A stretch of DNA of 64,000 bases, from contig JANBPK010000848.1 of the NCBI GenBank assembly GCA_027579435.1, positions 62,001-126,000 of the forward strand. The letters run 5' to 3'. Positions 33,446 through 43,995 of the stretch are shown one piece after another (the stretch's first letter is position 1; every line of letters starts with the position of its first letter). Made by a program: the position numbers and the translations under genes. The notes beneath the pieces were generated by a model that ran no database searches, was not told the origin of the DNA, and was given only the letters and a program-made list of their open reading frames with translations. Source of the DNA: Candolleomyces eurysporus (Eukaryota > Basidiomycota > Agaricomycetes > Agaricales > Psathyrellaceae).

Positions 33446-35341
33446 TCAAGTTTTAGTGAGGCCAAATTCGGAGCCAAATCGCATGTACCACCGGTCTTTC
33501 GGTTGGTCAATGGTAACGACAAACTCCCGTCTCGACTTCCTCGACTCTTCAGGTTTCTTTTCCCTTTTCTTCAATCTGGTGGTTTTAGTGATATTTGCCG
33601 GTTCTACCTCGATACTCGGATCTTCATTTGTCTCCTTCAGCACCCATTTTCCCTGGATGCAAAGGTAACGTTAGCCCAGAACTGAAAGTAGACTCGGAGA
33701 TGTGATACGTACCACGAAATATAGGTCGTTGACAGCTATATATCGCAAACAGGAATCTTCACTTCGTAGCATCCAATCCCTCGCTACTTCCAGCGTGAAA
33801 GGAGACTTGGACTCGGTAATTTTGAGAGCTGGTATCCAAACAATATAAAGCGTGAGCGTTCGCAAATTCTTCGCACATGCAATCGCTTTCTTAACCGAGT
33901 CCTACCATCGCACGCGTCAACACACGCAGGAAGGGAAATAACGAAGAAACAGAAATCACATACCAGTTTGCTAATCTCTACAACCGTACAACACGCCAGG
34001 ACCTCCAGCTGAGGACACATCTCGCACATACACTCGATATCTGCCAATGTCAGCTGAGCATCCCCCAGCAGAACCTGCCTTAACGTCGTCCCATGCACTC
34101 TCCCCAACTCTAACATAACACCTCTCGGAACCGCAACACGGCCCTTACCCATCACGCTCAGAATGAACGCATGAAGAGAAAAGCTCTGCAAAGACGCTTC
34201 GGGGCCAGGTAGGAGCTCGTGTATCCACGTCCACAGCTTTCCAGGACCAAGATAATCCGCAGAGGAGGTGCGGACGATCAAGTTCTGCAACTTGGGCTGC
34301 TTGGCGGATTGAGGAGGACCACGAGAGCGGACGGATGGGAGGTATTCTGTATCGAGGAATTTGAGGTTGGGTAGGACCGCGAGGATGCTGGTTATAGCTG
34401 AGGCTGGGGCCCCTTTGAGGCAGAGGTTTTCGAGTTTTGGGAGGTCCATTAGAACGGCTATGAGGATAGTTGGAGGGACGCCAGCGCATCTCTGAATAGA
34501 TGAGATGGAGATAGAAATTCATGAGTATGTGCATGGGATATTGAAGGTAGGTTGCATTGAATACGTACCCCAAGCTCGAGATGTGTGAGCGTCGGACCTA
34601 GACGCTCGCTCCATCCTCGTAGAACGCGAGGTGGGCCTTCCATACACCATATCGAGATCTTTCGGAGCCCGGATATTTTGTGAAGTTCGTCCCAGACTTG
34701 TTGGTCCGGGTCGTTGTGGACTCGGATCTTTAGTTCTTCGAGTGGCCGGGGAAGTTTCTTGATCACGTCCAGGAAAGGTATCAAGGTGAACGAGCGTGTC
34801 ATGGTATCGTTCGTCCAGGTAAAGGAGCGTAGGGACGTGCAAAGCGCAAGTACTTCGAGCGCGTCTTGGGTGACCTTCCCGACACCGTCCATGACTCTTC
34901 GGTGGACGCTACCTGCGTTGCACGATCATGGGCTTAACAGGAGTTCGACTGCGACAGGGTATGGATGTGACTCACCGGATTCGGTGACACGGCGAACATA
35001 CTGAGCGAGGTCTGGACGCTGCAGGATGGTAGAAGCTGGGTGGTGCACCAGGTCCTACATCAAACAATAAGGTGAGCTGGGAAGATGGTCTGACGACCAG
35101 GTGACAAAGCACCTTGCGAACGATCTTCGAGTCCAGAGTCCGGTACAAAAGCGGTGTAGCTGCCTTGTTGAACGTCTTGTTCACCAATGTGCACGAATAC
35201 CAGTCTCTCGCATCGCTCAACTGCTCGAGGATGGGTGACAGTATGTCGATCGGAAGGTCTGCAAATAGAACCCTGTTCCCCTCGTCAGGATCGTTCCTGA
35301 AAGAGCAATTAAAGATGAACTCGAAATGAAATGACTCACAT
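33446..35341 (-). CDS. F-box protein with leucine-rich region and basic tail
   Basis: At least seven exons. The F-box reads FADLPIDILSPILEQLSD then YSCTLVNKTFNKAATPLLY. Leucine-rich segments follow, such as LCTSLRSFTWTND, MDLPKLENLCLKG, LPNLKFLDTEYLP and CPQLEVLACCTVV. A last exon (33446 to about 33643) is lysine-rich (TRLKKREKKPEESRKSRR). It is a likely SCF substrate receptor, with target unknown. The first splice (intron 35297-35339) would create the start codon by joining AT to G, giving MNDPDEGNRV immediately before the F-box. The alternative, an unspliced frame from an ATG at 35421, adds about 45 unrelated residues. I prefer the split start because the canonical GTGAGT donor and CAG acceptor are present and the other splice phases then agree. 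Confidence 0.7.
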
Positions 35342-35636
35342 AGAGCTCCACAACTACCGTTTGTGATAATAACGAGAGCAGGGAAAAGAGAAGGGCAGTG
35401 GAGCGTCCTCCCTTCTTCCATGCTATATACAGTAGAGAGCCAACGTTATCCCCCTAAAGGCTCTCAGCTGACTGGCAGCGAGAACAATGACGTAGGGTCT
35501 TCGAATTCTGAGCATGGCCCATTCCGCTGGGTTCCGATCAATCCGAAGAAGTGTGAGGCCGAGGCCGCAAAACGTGGCCATCAAAATCACATCTTATCTT
35601 TGTTCAACTTCAAAACATAACGTTCACCTCCAGACA
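35342..35636. promoter_or_regulatory. Shared divergent promoter region (F-box gene and DPH5)
   Basis: The two start codons point away from each other and are about 0.3 kb apart, so both promoters must lie here. A TATATA-containing stretch occurs near 35422-35430, but I cannot assign it to either gene. Confidence 0.4.
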
Positions 35637-36688
35637 ATGTTCTATGTGATAGGTTTGGGACTCTGCGACGAAAAGGATATTAGTATCCGTGGGCTTGAGG
35701 TAGAGTCTTCCCAATTTTCACCTCCAATCGATTGGTATTGATCACGAATTTGTTAGGCAGTTAAAGGCGCCTCTCGAGTTTACCTCGAAGCCTACACCAG
35801 CATCCTGATGATCTCTCAAGAACGTCTCGTCCGTCCAAATCCTTAACAACAATCCATTCACTGTTGATGCGGATCTCTTTTCAAAGGAAGCCTTCTACGA
35901 AAAGCCCATCATCGTCGCAGACCGCGATATGGTGGAAACCCAAAGCGACGAAATCCTCAAAGACGCAGACAAGGAAGATGTCGCGCTACTTGTCGTTGGG
36001 GATCCATTTGGCGCGACGACTCATACCGATATCGTGTTGAGAGCTCGTGCACTTGGAATTCCGACCCGTGTCATCCACAATGCATCGATTATGAACGCCG
36101 TTGGGGCATGTGGGCTTCAGCTGTACAACTTTGGCCAGACGGTGTCGTTGGTATTTTTCACGGAGACGTGGAAGCCGGACAGCTACTATGATCGCGTCAA
36201 GGAGAACGTGAGGCTGGGTATGCATACTTTGGTGCTCTTGGACATCAAGGTCAAGGAGCAGAGCGAAGAAAATCTAGCGAGGTGAGTCGCTGCTTCGTCT
36301 TTATTCTCGTTTTGTTTTCTGAATATTTTGGATGCAAAGAGGCCGTAAAATCTACGAACCCCCACGATACATGTCGATACCAACTGCCGTCTCGCAATTG
36401 CTAGAAACAGAAGCCAGTCGGCAAGAAGATATCCTCGAGCCAGAAACCACTTTGGCGATCGCTCTTTCGAGGGTAGGAGGGGATTCTTCGCAGCAGAAAA
36501 TCGTAGCTGGGACCCTGAAAGAGCTTCTCAACCAACCGGCTGAGACCTATGGTGAACCTTTGCATAGCCTGGTCGTCGTTGGGAAGCGAGTTCATCACCT
36601 TGAAATTGAGTACGCGGAAGATTATGCCGTTGACAAAGCGAATTGGAGGCGCGTAGCCAAGGACGTGTACAAGTGCACTGAATTGTAG
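35637..36688 (+). CDS. DPH5: Diphthine methyl ester synthase
   Basis: This S-adenosylmethionine-dependent methyltransferase builds diphthine on the histidine of elongation factor 2, the second step of diphthamide synthesis, in the cytosol. Exons 35637-35699, 35757-35828, 35887-36281 and 36340-36688 join in frame to 292 residues, near the roughly 300 of the yeast enzyme. Diagnostic features are the start [15 protein letters not shown], the SAM-binding [33 protein letters not shown] and [14 protein letters not shown], and a late LHSLVVVG. Intron 2 (35829-35885) uses a poor donor, GTCCGT. Without that intron the frame runs to a stop after QERLVRPNP, so it must be removed or the gene is broken. 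The spliced product [19 protein letters not shown] agrees with the family. Confidence 0.93.
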
Positions 36689-37005
36689 ATGCTGAATGTC
36701 ATCATCCGATTTTTGGTGCCATTTTCGACTGGATGGGGTCTATCAACATCTATGCCCCGTGTTCGGGACCAGATGAATTCCAACTCTGGGTACAGGTAGG
36801 TAAGCGTATTACATCCTGAAATTGACAGTCACGGCGAAAAGCAAAGTGTCCGGCGAAGAGACCAGAGTACGTATTTAGGCCAATCATCAAAGACGTTAAA
36901 TACCACATAAATTCTTGGAATAGATACCCACATCCCTCCAGAACTAGTACGTGCCAGTGTTGGCTGACGGTAACGTCGCTGTGCCCAAATATATACTGAG
37001 AACGT
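36689..37005. other. Spacer between convergent DPH5 and PARG genes
   Basis: Three hundred bases holding the two 3' ends. No gene is seen. Confidence 0.4.
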
Positions 37006-37969
37006 TCACCTGCCCTTCGTCCTCTCCGAGTCCCTATCACGGTCATGCCGATGATCATGTTGGCCCTCTGGCAACGAATTCCTTCCCCAAAACACTCGGT
37101 TAAACTCCTCCAAGGTCCTCGAGTCTGGTATGGCAAATACCACAGAGTTGAACGAATATCTATACCGCGCTCCGCGCTCATAAAGTAGTTCTCTCCAAAT
37201 CTTTGCAACCATCCGAACGTCATTCTGGAAAGCCCCCGTTCCAAAACTCCCCAACACCAAATCCCTTGCCCCTCTAAACTCAAAGAGCTCGAGAATCCTC
37301 CCCATCCTCTCCCTCATCACATCTTCAATCATCTCCTCGATGTGGGGGTCCTGACCATAATAATGTGAAGACCGCACCTTCTTCGCATTGACCGCTGCGC
37401 ATGTCAACACATCCGCCACAGTAGGCGATGGCCACCCTCCGCCATCATCCCGGAAGAATACGACATGAGGCGTGTATATCATCGCGTGAGAGTAGAATGG
37501 ATCCCTCCCATTTGCCTTGTGGAGATCATAAAACGCCTTCACTGCATTCGACTCGAGGGACTTGAACAACGTCGACGACCTCGCCAACGACTCCTCCTGC
37601 GCCCTCGCTCCGAACCTGAACCCTCCTCCAGGACGTGTTGCAGAAGCAAAGTTGAGCACTCCAACCGTGTTGTAGGGACACCGGTGGGCGAGGGATTGGA
37701 TATATCGGATTCCTTCGAGTGTTGTCATCTTCTGTGTTTCAATGTGCACATGAACGGGGGGGCTGATTCGGGGGTTTGGCTGGAGGATTCCTCCAGTGGG
37801 TCAGGTATCGGTTTTGAGGAGTGTAGTACCTCGTATACTTTGACATGGCCTCCAGATAGGGAACGAGAGGGAATACTTCCCGATTGAACCGATCTTCGAT
37901 GAATCCACGGCGCACCGTCTCGATTGTGGTTTCTGCAATGGACTTGAGGCGGTTGCTGTTGTGCGGCAT
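37006..37969 (-). CDS. Microbial-type poly(ADP-ribose) glycohydrolase domain protein
   Basis: Two exons (37969-37830 and 37762-37006) give 298 residues. The signature RPGGGFRFGARAQEES (about residues 87-102) matches the GGG-X(6-8)-QEE catalytic loop of the macrodomain-like PARG fold (TIGR02452/DUF2263), which hydrolyses ribose-ribose bonds of poly(ADP-ribose). The paired glutamates are both present. VLNFASATRP before it and LVLGSFGTGAFQNDVRMVA later are typical ADP-ribose-binding strands. The N-terminal helix (IAETTIETVRRGFI) is also typical of the family. The C-terminus is a charged tail (DHRHDRDRDSERTKGR). No signal peptide is present, so it is probably nuclear or cytosolic. The start was chosen at MPHNSNRLK. 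An upstream ATG at 38002 is in frame. Confidence 0.88.
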
Positions 37970-38228
37970 GGTATGCCTTCGTGTCGCCTGCTTTAATGAC
38001 AATTATGGGCGTGTGGATTCAACCCCCAAACAGTGTGGCTTGGGAGTCTATATGGTATCGTAAGTGCCGACAGTGAGCAGCCCCAGCTCCGGGGTAGACG
38101 CGAGGGATGCTGGTCACGGTTTGATTCAAAGTTTGATGAGGAGATCTCAGGGCACAGCCACATGCGCGGATTGTTTCGCGACTGCCATCCATAAACCACT
38201 CCTCCTCGTCTGAAGCAGTGGTATAGCC
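37970..38228. promoter_or_regulatory. Shared divergent promoter region (PARG and LSM4)
   Basis: The two start codons are 259 bp apart and divergent, so their promoters overlap here. I see no clear box. Confidence 0.35.
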
Positions 38229-38972
38229 ATGGTATGACTCCATCTCCCGCCTTTATGGGCCCGTCTCTAACAAAAATACCCCCCAGCTTCCCCTATCTCT
38301 GCTCAATGCAGCGCAAAACAAGCCTATGGTGCGTGTACTCCCCGATTCGTGTCATCAGCAGGCAAAGTGACGCTCAAACCGCACCATCTAGCTTGTGGAA
38401 CTGAAAAATGGCGAGACGTTCAATGGGCATCTCGTTAATTGCGATAATTTCATGAATATCACGCTGAGGGAGGTGTATCAGACGAGTGCAGATGGAGATC
38501 GGTTCTGGAAGTTGAAGGAGTGCTATATTCGGGGGAGCACCGTACGTTTCTTTCAGCCAATCCTCTTCCTTCCGTCGCCAAAAGCTGACTATTGCCCTTC
38601 CTGCCTAATTAATTGACTGTGCTGGACGTGCAATCGGCATGCCGTAGATCAAGTACTTGCGGGTGCCAGAACAGCTGCTCGATTCGGTGAAAGAGGAGCA
38701 AAATAGAGCGCGTGAGGCGAACCGTACTGCTCGTGGTGGCGCAGGAGGACGAGGAGGTGCGTATTTGGAATACTCTTCTCTCTTTGGGAGGCACTCATGG
38801 GTTCCTTTTGTCGCTTCTAGGCCGTGGTGCTCCAGCTCGAGGTGCGTTTCCCGCATTCCGGATCCCGATAGATCGCAGTCTAATTTCCTGTCTTTTCCTA
38901 GGTCGTGGTGGTCGTGGTGGCCCAGTCCGTGGAGGTCCTGGTGGAGGACGAGGTCGAGGAAGAGGACAATAG
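38229..38972 (+). CDS. LSM4: U6 snRNA-associated Sm-like protein LSm4
   Basis: A subunit of the Lsm2-8 ring that binds the 3' end of U6 snRNA in the nucleus and of the Lsm1-7 ring in mRNA decay. Six exons (38229-38231, 38287-38328, 38392-38541, 38648-38756, 38821-38841, 38902-38972) encode 131 residues. The N-terminus [15 protein letters not shown], Sm1 motif ([18 protein letters not shown]) and Sm2 motif (CYIRGSTIKYLRVP) match animal and yeast LSm4. An RGG-rich tail ([20 protein letters not shown]) ends the protein, and two small exons of 21 and 71 nt encode it. The first exon contains only the start codon. This is required by the conserved LPLSLL start of exon 2 and a clean donor GGTATG next to the ATG. 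Confidence 0.95.
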
Positions 38973-39720
38973 ACTGGATCACGAAAGTCGACTCTGATCG
39001 AACCCAATCCTTCTTGCAGTTTCTCTTCCTAGATGAGGGCGGTAACCTTGCGCCCTTTTCGCATTCAAAGTCGCCATTGCAGCCTTGTCCACCTCCCTCG
39101 ATTGGCCCTCAGATATTACAGTGAAACCACTCCCTCTCATATCAGACCATCCGGATTATCGCTTGCCGCTCGATATGCGGAAAGCTGTTGTTGAACTAAT
39201 TTCTCTTGGTTTCCTTGTGTACCCATTCGCTTTTCTGCTTGTAGTAGCCCCACGATCTAATGACAACGTGGATTTTAGAGCTCCATTCGCTCTGCCTATT
39301 AATCTGTTGATCAACCCCCCATTTCACCTTGCTTCAATTGTTGGACTGGGGTGCACGGAGGTACTAATGTAGTCCTTCCATCGGCCTTGCGGTTGAATCA
39401 AACGAGGGACCGGCTAATTGAGTGAACATTGAATGAATGAATGCATTCGAGCTCTTCACTACCACCAATTTCCTGGACAAAGGCGAGAACTTGGGCAGAG
39501 CCTAGAGCGTTCCTGAGAACGGACCGGGGGCTGTCTCGAGGGCCTCAAACGAGCGCTTACTGACACCGATTACGTAATATAACAGCTATTCTTGTTTTGA
39601 CCCTCTTCGTTGCTTCGGTCAAGCTTCGGTTTCGTCCCTCCGTCCACCGCATCACCGCCCATGCCCTTGATCTCTTCCTTCTCTTTACATCTGCAATAGC
39701 CCGCACAAAGGCGAACAACC
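38973..39720. other. Intergenic region
   Basis: About 0.75 kb between the tandem LSM4 and Erv2-like genes. Short open frames are present, but none looks like a protein. Confidence 0.4.
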
Positions 39721-40769
39721 ATGATATCCAGATTCGCGAAGTCTCTGTTAATGGTCACAGGTCTCCTTGTGAGTCGCATGAAGGCCGTTAGGCTGTCAGA
39801 GGATGTGCTCACTCACCTGGATTGGCATTTATGAAGGTGCTGGTCACAATGCTTGCAATGCTACACGAGCCTTCAAGATCGTATATCGACCCATGGACTG
39901 GGCAGTTCTTTGGAGAAGGAGGTGTTGAGCAGTCGTTACGGTTTCCTGCCGCAGTGAAGAACGCGAAGGGGAAGGTCATTATGCCAAAGTTGGGGAATGA
40001 GACTGCGAAGTACGTGCTCCTATTCTCTTTGCATCATCCTTGAAGGTCTGACAACTCTGTGGATGTTTGGCAGGGCTGAGCTTGGAAGGGCGACCTGGAA
40101 ACTCATGTTCGTGCAGCCTCCGGCCTCGTCGGCCTGAATTATGGAACTGAATTATCTTCCCTCTTGGCTAGGCACACCATGACCCTAAGGTTCCCGAAAG
40201 TAATGCCATACCTTTCTTCGGTACTCATGTTGCATGCTGATAGTTATCCTCAGAAACCAACAGACGACGAAAGACAAGCCCTGAGCTCATACTTTCACCT
40301 GATGTCACGGCTTTACCCCTGCGGAGAGTGTGCAGCCGAATTCCAGTTGCTATTGGCGAAGTATCCTCCACAGGTTCGTCTAGCCTCTCCCTCTAATTAG
40401 AGAGGGATTTTTTATCTTGAGATGGCCGTCCCATAGACATCCTCACGGCTCGCAGCATCCCAATGGTCAGTCCACCAGCTCGTTTTCCCCTCAGCTCCTT
40501 TAATGCACCTTATGCTTACTCTTCCTTCTTTTCCTCCCATTATCCGACACAGGCTTTGTGGTGTCCACAACGAAGTTAACAAACGACTAAAGAAGCCTTT
40601 ATTCGATTGTGCCCACGTCGACTCGGCGTATGACTGCGGATGTGGGGACGGGGACGAGGACGAGGACAAAGTCGATTCTGGGAAGAAAACACCGGAGAAG
40701 AAGAACGCGGTTCCCCATGATGACTTGACTGGAGCTGAGATGATTCGTGGAGGGAGAAGGTCATGGTGA
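39721..40769 (+). CDS. FAD-linked sulfhydryl oxidase, Erv2-like
   Basis: It oxidises thiols to disulfides with oxygen. An N-terminal signal anchor (MISRFAKSLLMVTGLLVLVT) points to the endoplasmic reticulum as for Erv2. Seven exons (39721-39768, 39837-40009, 40074-40106, 40172-40199, 40254-40373, 40437-40465, 40553-40769) join in frame to 215 residues. The Erv/ALR fold is shown by RATWKLMHTMTLRFP, the redox CxxC in YPCGECAAEF and the FAD-binding WLCGVHNEVNKRLKKPLFDC. A C-terminal CGC (YDCGCGDGDED) matches the shuttle cysteines of yeast Erv2, which supports Erv2 rather than mitochondrial Erv1. An acidic stretch follows it. Several exons are only 28-33 nt long. Intron 3 has a GTTCGT donor. Confidence 0.92.
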
Positions 40770-41188
40770 TTGATTCACGCATAGTCTATGGTATTTGTAC
40801 AGTATCTTCTTCGTTCTCTCTCGTTGGGTTTTTTGTTGTATGGCTATTTATTACCTTTTTCCCGTGTGCAGACCAGCAATTTGACACAGGAACCAGAGCA
40901 CGGCAGGCCGCAAGGAGAAATCTGCCTCATGCGTTCCACGAGAGATTTGTAAAGCATTTATTCTGAGCTTCTCAGAGAATCACCACCATGCAGCCGGGGA
41001 ATTGGATTAATATCATATAAGATGTATATCTACCGGCTTCTTCACTGTTCAGCACATGGGTTCGATGACATACCCTGATGATCACTTGCACCACCACGCC
41101 GAATCCGATTCAGTTCTGCTACATAAGTACTTCGGTTTGCCGGGGTGCTCATTGACACGCTCGACAGGAACTACCACCTCCTTCAACT
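40770..41188. other. Intergenic region
   Basis: Holds the 3' end of the oxidase gene and the promoter of the peptidase gene. Nothing else is seen. Confidence 0.4.
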
Positions 41189-43384
41189 ATGTCGAACTTG
41201 GAAACGTATACCATCAAAGGTGCGATCACGATTATCCTTCGATGCCTGCCTATTCTCGTTCGCTGACCGCCTTGCTATATGATGTCCAGATGATCTGAAA
41301 GTCATCGAACGATACTTCGACTTACCACTAGATCATAGCGATCCAGAGGGTCCTGGTGGGAAGATTAAAGTGTTTGCTCGGCATGTCATACCTTTGGACA
41401 TTGCGAAGACTGCTGAGGCGCAAGAGAAGTTGCCGTTTCGTGCGTTCATCTTTTACTCTCTGGTTTCTTTTTGTCTCCTCGCTCTTCCCGTCTCCCTATG
41501 CCCCCCTTATCGAACCCTCTCTGTGTTCCTTTAGTCTGTGCCAACACCTACTGGCTCCGTAATTTACGATCACCACTGCGATCATGATTGTTCGCGTTCC
41601 ATGGGCGCTTGCACCTTTTGTCTCTACACACTGGTTTCCTGCATGGCTAACAACGAATATGCGCGTAAACAGTCGTATTTTTGCAAGGTCAGTCAGTTGA
41701 CCCTTTTGATTATCTCGCGGTTGTGGCTGACGTCAGCCTTCTTCTGTGTGTATTAGGTGGACCAGGATACGAGGTGCCGTTAGCAAGGCGTGGCGGGTTT
41801 GCGGGGGAGCTGTATAAGAAGGGATACCAGGCTCGTCAACGTTGTCGTTGCTGGAATGACTGGCGTCCTTACTCTGGATAAATAGGTACTCTGGCTCGAT
41901 CAGAGAGGGACAGGGCTTAGCACGTCGCTCTCACCCGACACAGTACCCGCAAACGTGAAGACCCCTCAAGAAATCGCCAATTACCTGAAGTTTTTCCGAG
42001 CTGATAGTATAGGTACGTCTTTGAGCTCATAATATCCCGACTCATTGTTGATTTCATCTCGCCCATATGTATTTTGCAGTGAAAGATTGCGAAGCAATCA
42101 GGAAAATCCTCTTGGGCGACAAGCCTAACGAGGAAGACAGGAAATGGACGACTCTGGGACAAAGCTTTGGCGGCTTTGTAACCCTCACCTACCTCTCTTT
42201 CCATCCGGAAGGCTTGAAGGAATCTTTTATCACCGGTGGATTGGCTCCAGTTGCGCTTGGTGACCCTGACAGGGTTTACCAGCTTTGCGTTCGTGAGTGC
42301 TTTTTCGGTGTTTAGGGTTCTGCCACTCAGCCAAGTTGTGCAATCCAGCAAAGCTTGTTACGAGGAATGAAGTGTATTACAACAAGTATCCTGCTGATGT
42401 TGCAAGGGTACGGAGGATCATGGCGCTTTTGGAGTCTTCCAAAGTCGTTCTGCCCAATGGCGGCACCTTGTCGCCTGTTAGATTCCAACAGCTTGGATTG
42501 GAGTTTGGGATGCAAGGTTTGTCGCCGTTCATTGTTTATTTGCTCGCCTCATTGATCTCCTTGCTCACAGGTGGTATCGATAACGTTCACCGTGAGTGCC
42601 TTCCTCAAAGGGTTGCCCACATGAAAGTGCTGAATTTCTTGACCCCGCATAACGGTAGAAATCGTCCTGAGAGCGTCTAATGACCTCGACATATTCAAAA
42701 AGCTGTCGTTCAAAACGTTGCAGACTATTGAGCGCTCAGGGATGGACGGGAACCCGTTGTACGCGATCCTCCAGGAAGCTTGTTATACTCAAGGGTAGGC
42801 TTGGATACTGGCTCTGACTCATACTTTCACTCATCCGTGTTGAAATATAGGCGTGCGTCGCGATGGGCGGGGAAACGCGCGCTGGAGGCCAACTCCCAGT
42901 TCTCATGGAGCCATGTAAAAACTTTGCAAGATTCTGAACCCGTTTACTTCACCGCCGAAATGGTGCACATACCCCCTTTGTATTGATCTGGAGAATTACT
43001 GACGCATGACTGTAGATGCCACCTGAGATGTTCGACGACTACGTCGGCCTCCAACCATGGAAAGAAGTTGCTCACATCCTCGCTGAGGACGATTCTTGGG
43101 GTCCGTTGTATGACCTTGACCAACTTGCCCGGAACGAGGTTAAGGTCTCGGCTGTCACGTATGTCTTTGTCCTACACGACTGACGGGCCTCAAGAAGCTG
43201 ATTCGTTTCTCGCAGATATTACGACGACATCTACGTGAGTAATGACTTGGCGCAGGACACAGCAAAGCGGGTCAAGAACTTGGAGCAGTATATTACGAAC
43301 GGGTTTATGCATGACGGGCTTAGGCAGGATGGGCCGGAGGTTTTAAAAAGGCTGTTCCAGTTGTCGAAGAGGGAATACGATTGA
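41189..43384 (+). CDS. Prolyl aminopeptidase (proline iminopeptidase), family S33
   Basis: An alpha/beta-hydrolase that removes N-terminal proline from peptides, probably cytosolic because no signal peptide is seen. About eleven exons: MSNLETYTIK, then DDLKVIERYFDLPLDHSDP, the oxyanion motif LQGGPGYEVP, LDQRGTGLSTS, the nucleophile elbow GQSFGGFVTL (serine near 42166), VTRNEVYYNKYP, WAGKRALEAN, MPPEMFDDYVGL and near the end TNGFMHDGL, which supplies the catalytic histidine. The QGGPG exon is preceded by a 15-nt micro-exon (TCGTATTTTTGCAAG) that restores LVFLQGG. The next intron appears to use a GC donor (CAG then GCTCGT). All phases close without gaps with these choices. Fungal homologues of this size are common. 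Confidence 0.9.
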
Positions 43385-43995
43385 AACCCTTGGACACTGC
43401 CTATGACGTGTTCCTTCATTTACCGTCCTTGTACTTGTATCCAGAATAGTCGTGCTTTGTTTCTCCTGCCTGATTCGACTGGAAGCCCCTAATCCGGAGG
43501 CTTTCACGCGCCTGCCGCGTCCTCCATCAGGCTTGTTTCAGTACCGCAGCCAGGGGAAGAACAATAAGTGCCAATCCCATCATATCTTTCATTCCGTACT
43601 CGTTGTTATCATTTCCACATACGCTATACGGTTACTATGCGGGGAGCGCGCGCGCTGTGGCGGAAACGAAACGGGTCCGGCATGCATAGCCCAGCCAACT
43701 TGAATGGGATTTTGGTAGGTATTTCATGGTGCTTGATACACAATAGAACTCCTCAAACCTCTCCCCAGCACCTCGAAAGACCACGATTCAGGTTTTGTTC
43801 CAGATTTTTTTTGATCGAACAAGAACGACGACCATCCTTAGCGGTCGCGCTCCGAGTCGGCATCAAGTACTGGCAAGCACGCCCAGAAATCTGAGCAGTC
43901 AGATTGATTCCTTTCTTGCTTTCTCTCTCTATCATCACCTCTATCTATCTTGACGCCGATACATCGCCCACCGGGATAGCTATCATCAGGACACC
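43385..43995. other. Intergenic region upstream of GH71
   Basis: Six hundred bases with no gene. It differs from the upstream regions of the GH71 fragments at 51370 and 63450, which resemble each other. Confidence 0.4.

Noticed and set aside
36750..37283. Minus-strand open frame of 177 codons
   Set aside because: It overlaps the PARG-domain exon in another frame; the PARG frame carries the catalytic motif.
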